Source of the DNA: Tubiluchus corallicola
Taxonomy: Eukaryota > Priapulida > Priapulimorpha > Priapulimorphida > Tubiluchidae
Length of the DNA: 62,000 bases
Assembly: GCA_030141605.1 (NCBI GenBank)
Contig: JAQGDQ010000149.1
Coordinates: 297,789-359,788 of the forward strand
Reading direction: 5' to 3'
Made by a program: the position numbers and the translations under genes. Below are positions 59,184 through 62,000 of the stretch, piece after piece; position 1 is the stretch's first letter, and the number at the start of each line of letters is the position of its first letter. Below the pieces are notes generated by a model. That model was not told the DNA's origin, did not search any database, and saw only the letters and a list, made by a program, of their open reading frames with translations.

Positions 59184-60799
59184 CAGTATAATCCATGTAT
59201 AACGAGGCGAGTTTGTCCTTTAAAATCTTAGGCTTAAATAATGTATTTAAACCTTGCTTACAGCGAGCTCCAGTTTTTACTTGTTTTTGCTTATTGTGAA
59301 GGCATTCTACCGCTGAGTTTCGTTATATACTTCTCCCCTGCATATAGCGAGCGCGAGTTCTAAAACAATGGGCATCATTCACAAAGGACAGAAAAGGTCA
59401 TCAAGCGCCTTAGGGATTAAATTATTGATCGTACATAAAACAATGTGCATCAAGTACAGAACATGCGGACGTGTTGGTGAGTCTGCAGGTACATGCGCTG
59501 CTGTAATAAGCCTTTTCAAAGTGCCAGCTATTGATGATGATCATGAAAAGGCCATATGTTAAGTGAACCAAGCAATGCATTTTTGTACACTTGACGCCTT
59601 GCAGTCCATGCAATTGTAATGGTAACAGTTTTAACAGCTAGCTAGAATCTTACTTAGTTTATTTTTGCTTGTTCCCAAGCAAGAGCCTGCTAGTAAATCA
59701 CTCTACATCACACAGATTAATGCATAATTAAGTAAAGCCCACATAAATCAACAAGGTAATGATGCCACAACTGAAGTTAACTGATGCGGCAGACAGCTTT
59801 GTTTTACCCACAAGTCACGTGGCGGTTGTAGTTTAGAGGCATTGATGGGGTTCGCTTAACCTTGAACCTACAGCAACTGCGCATGCGCATAGCGAAACTT
59901 TGAAAAGGCTTATTAAAACTTAGTCAGAATGAAGCAGGTACGATGATCCAGACAGTTTGTGGTCATGTTAGCTTGGATGGCGCAGTTGACGTTATTGCTA
60001 AACTTCAACAATTTTTTGGGTCATCATCAGCAACGGATGATCATGTGTTCTTATTATAACTTACAACATAACTTACAGCTTTTCAAAAATTGACAACTTC
60101 TTGAATAAAGCTGTGGTGCTACAATTTAATATAAAGCAGGCAAAAATAACCATGTTTTCAAAAAAGAAGTGTTTTGCTTTGCGAAACAAGTAATTCTCTG
60201 ATTTTTCAACGTTTAATTTATAATAAAAATGCTGTTGTAAATAAATATAGTAATTTTACATTAACTAACATAAAGGTTAACCAGACTGTAGTCCTACTTA
60301 TTAGATGGGGTATGTAGGTTAATATAGACCTATGATGAATTGTTCATAATCATAAATTATACTGCATCTGCACAAGTACTTACGTAAAAAGCATCAGTGC
60401 GTGTTTTTCACCCACACAAACATCCAGGGTCTTGACTAGGCATTTAAGTAATTATAACACCCATGCAAAACACTCAGTTATCAGCAAACATATGTAATAA
60501 ATCTCAGCAGTGATTAAAAAAATCAACTTGTGGGACAATTTTATACCGGAATTTAATACATTAACCCCAGAAATGCATAACAGAGTCTAAACACCATAAG
60601 TTTACTCTTTTGTGACAAAATATTTGCTACTTGTGCCAATCTCTGAAGTGCTCTTTGTCATCATTATATCATATCCACCTTACAGGCTTCATTTCTGTAT
60701 TTTGTGCATGCACTCAGATTACATTGGCTATAACGATACTCGGTTACAGCGAGCAAATTTTCAAGGTTCCCTGAAAGTCGTTATAAGTGGATTATACCA
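59184..60799. mobile_element. pogo/Tigger-like element, about 1.6 kb
   Basis: Left end CAGTATAATCCATGTATAAC and right end, read backward, GGTATAATCCACTTATAACG, with TA flanks. A short frame from 59368 (KGQKRSSSALGIKLLIVHK) may be a transposase N-terminus, but the rest is decayed. Another MITE is nested at 59506-59913. Confidence 0.65.
59506..59913. mobile_element. Nested MITE with ATAAGCC termini
   Basis: Perfect inverted ends ATAAGCCTTTTCAAA, flanked by TA on each side. It interrupts the pogo-like element, so it is the younger of the two. Confidence 0.75.
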
Positions 60800-61081
60800 T
60801 AACTGTGTTATCAGTAAATAACAACTGGCTGAATCTTTTATTTTTACAATACTCTGTATCTGCTGGTATTTTAATAGGAATTTGGCAATTCGCGTATGTC
60901 ATATTTTTCTATATCCAATACAGTCTTGTAATTGTACATTAAATCCTTAATTAAAGTATCACAGTATCATAGTAACAGAGGCTGCATAATAGTCATGAGC
61001 CAATGAGGTAGCACTAATACATAAGAAGGAATGCCTATTGTTTTGGTAGTGACAAAAATTCAGTCTACTTTACAATGTTTA

Positions 61082-61098
61082 TTTAATAAACTTTTTAT
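61082..61098 (-). terminator. Poly(A) signals of minus-strand gene
   Basis: On the minus strand AATAAA-type motifs occur directly after the stop codon and again a few bases further on. The 3' UTR would be very short. Confidence 0.5.
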
Positions 61099-61248
61099 TC
61101 ATAACTCATCATGATCTTGTGCTTCGTCATCATCGTCGGTCATATCATCATCATCAACTAAGGATAAGACACCTTCTTGTCTTCGAATTTTCTCAATTTG
61201 TAAATTTTCTGAGAAACCTTCGTCGATATAGTTGCCAAAATCCCTAGC
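61099..61248 (-). CDS. Terminal exon of unidentified gene, ends in HDEL
   Basis: Minus-strand acceptor TATTTTAG, 49 codons and stop. Reads ARDFGNYIDEGFSENLQIEK, IRRQEGVLSLVDDDD and an acidic tail ending QDHDEL. A C-terminal HDEL is the retrieval signal of soluble ER proteins, and acidic tails are common in ER calcium-binding chaperones. Without upstream exons an ER location is an inference, since an acidic nuclear protein could end this way by chance. A possible preceding exon end (about 61982-62000, PLGTK before GTACTT) agrees in phase but is too short to trust. Confidence 0.6.
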   Translation of the reverse strand, partial: ARDFGNYIDEGFSENLQIEKIRRQEGVLSLVDDDDMTDDDDEAQDHDEL

Positions 61249-62000
61249 CTAAAATAAATATTTTATTTTATTTGAGAAGGAATATAAAAAAACAAGAAGA
61301 ATAGTTTTACACCGAGTTGATAAATGGTGGGGCTTTGTTTTGAGTAATCTGAAACCTAAAAGTCAACCCCTCTACATAACTAGGCTTAACATTTTCATCA
61401 TTTGAATCAGCAAGTTAGCTAGAACTGAATTAAAAACAATTTCTTGCAAAATGTTCATTCAAAGTTATAAATTTTTTATCCAAAGGGATGCGAATACGAA
61501 CAAAGTGTAAAAAAGAAAATCAATAAATACAACATAAACAAATAAAATGAAAAACAAATATACAACATTATAACCAATGCAAAAGCAATGACAACAACAA
61601 CAGCAAAAACAAGAACACAGACGCATTAATGCTGCAAATCAATTGATAGAAAGCTTAATTCTCTGCAAAAAACATTTGTATATCATCTGGTGCAAACATT
61701 CGTTTGTCTGCTTGCTTTATTAATCTAATGGTTTAAACAGTTTATTTGCTTTAGTAAGTTTTTCAGATCCTACCACATTTTGAAAAAGTGTAACATACTT
61801 TTATCCTCTTTAATCATACCAAAATACTACAACGTTTTTTGAAGGTATTTTAATACTGTATTAATATTTGTTGTAATAATAAAAATTTCCATTTTAAAAA
61901 TAGGGATGACACACGAACTTCTCTTTTTAGTTATAACAAAACCTGGTGATGCTATAAAAAAGATGAGTTTGACTGAAGTACCTTTGTTCCCAATGGCTGT
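61249..62000. other. Probable intron of the minus-strand gene
   Basis: No coding segment is clear apart from the possible 19-bp exon end at the window edge. Confidence 0.4.

Overview
This is an animal nuclear genome window. The genes are split into short exons (60-250 bp) with GT-AG introns. Intergenic DNA is AT-rich and full of degraded transposons, LINE and LTR remnants and microsatellites. A Limpet/FHL-type LIM protein and the chaperonin subunit CCT8 place it among metazoans, most likely an invertebrate. The sequence does not let me name the phylum. No rRNA, CRISPR, operon or intact tRNA gene was found.

Layout. 1-14787 holds no gene I can support; it may be intergenic DNA or the 5' introns of the LIM gene. 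It carries a long TA tract, a fold-back inverted repeat at about 3.3-3.8 kb and simple repeats near 13.9-14.4 kb. 14788-18798 (+) holds the last five exons of a Limpet/FHL-like LIM-only protein, with a hAT-type MITE in its first visible intron. 18952-26200 is intergenic, with a tandem repeat of about 250 bp period (19.3-19.9 kb), microsatellites and probable decayed transposon sequence.

26894-41727 (+) is a complete 14-exon CCT8 gene (predicted 544 aa). Its introns carry a sense-strand non-LTR retrotransposon (30.3-33.9 kb), a long hairpin (36.3 kb), a decayed AT-rich element (37.0-37.7 kb) and a second, longer copy of the hAT-type element with an 8-bp target duplication (40.0-41.1 kb). The 5' end of CCT8 is locally rearranged. 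A piece of exon 1 plus the start of intron 1 lies inverted upstream, and a decayed direct copy of the promoter and exon 1 lies inside intron 1.

41.9-48.3 kb is repeat-rich. It holds a TTAA-flanked MITE, the 3' part of a LINE on the minus strand, and two Ty3/gypsy-like elements fused in opposite orientation so that inverted LTRs bound the block.

50478-57507 (+) is a multi-exon gene of unknown family, at least nine exons whose phases agree, running to a stop and a poly(A) signal. Its large intron carries a pogo/Tigger-like element. A decayed duplicate of its last exon lies just upstream of a TTAA MITE. 57.8-60.8 kb holds further TA-flanked elements, one with another element nested inside. 61099-61248 (-) is the last exon of an unidentified gene, with an acidic tail ending in HDEL.

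The three main genes show no obvious functional link. I found no convincing novel biological system. The best leads are the local rearrangements around CCT8, the inverted LTR composite, the terminal-exon duplication in the unknown gene and that gene's identity.
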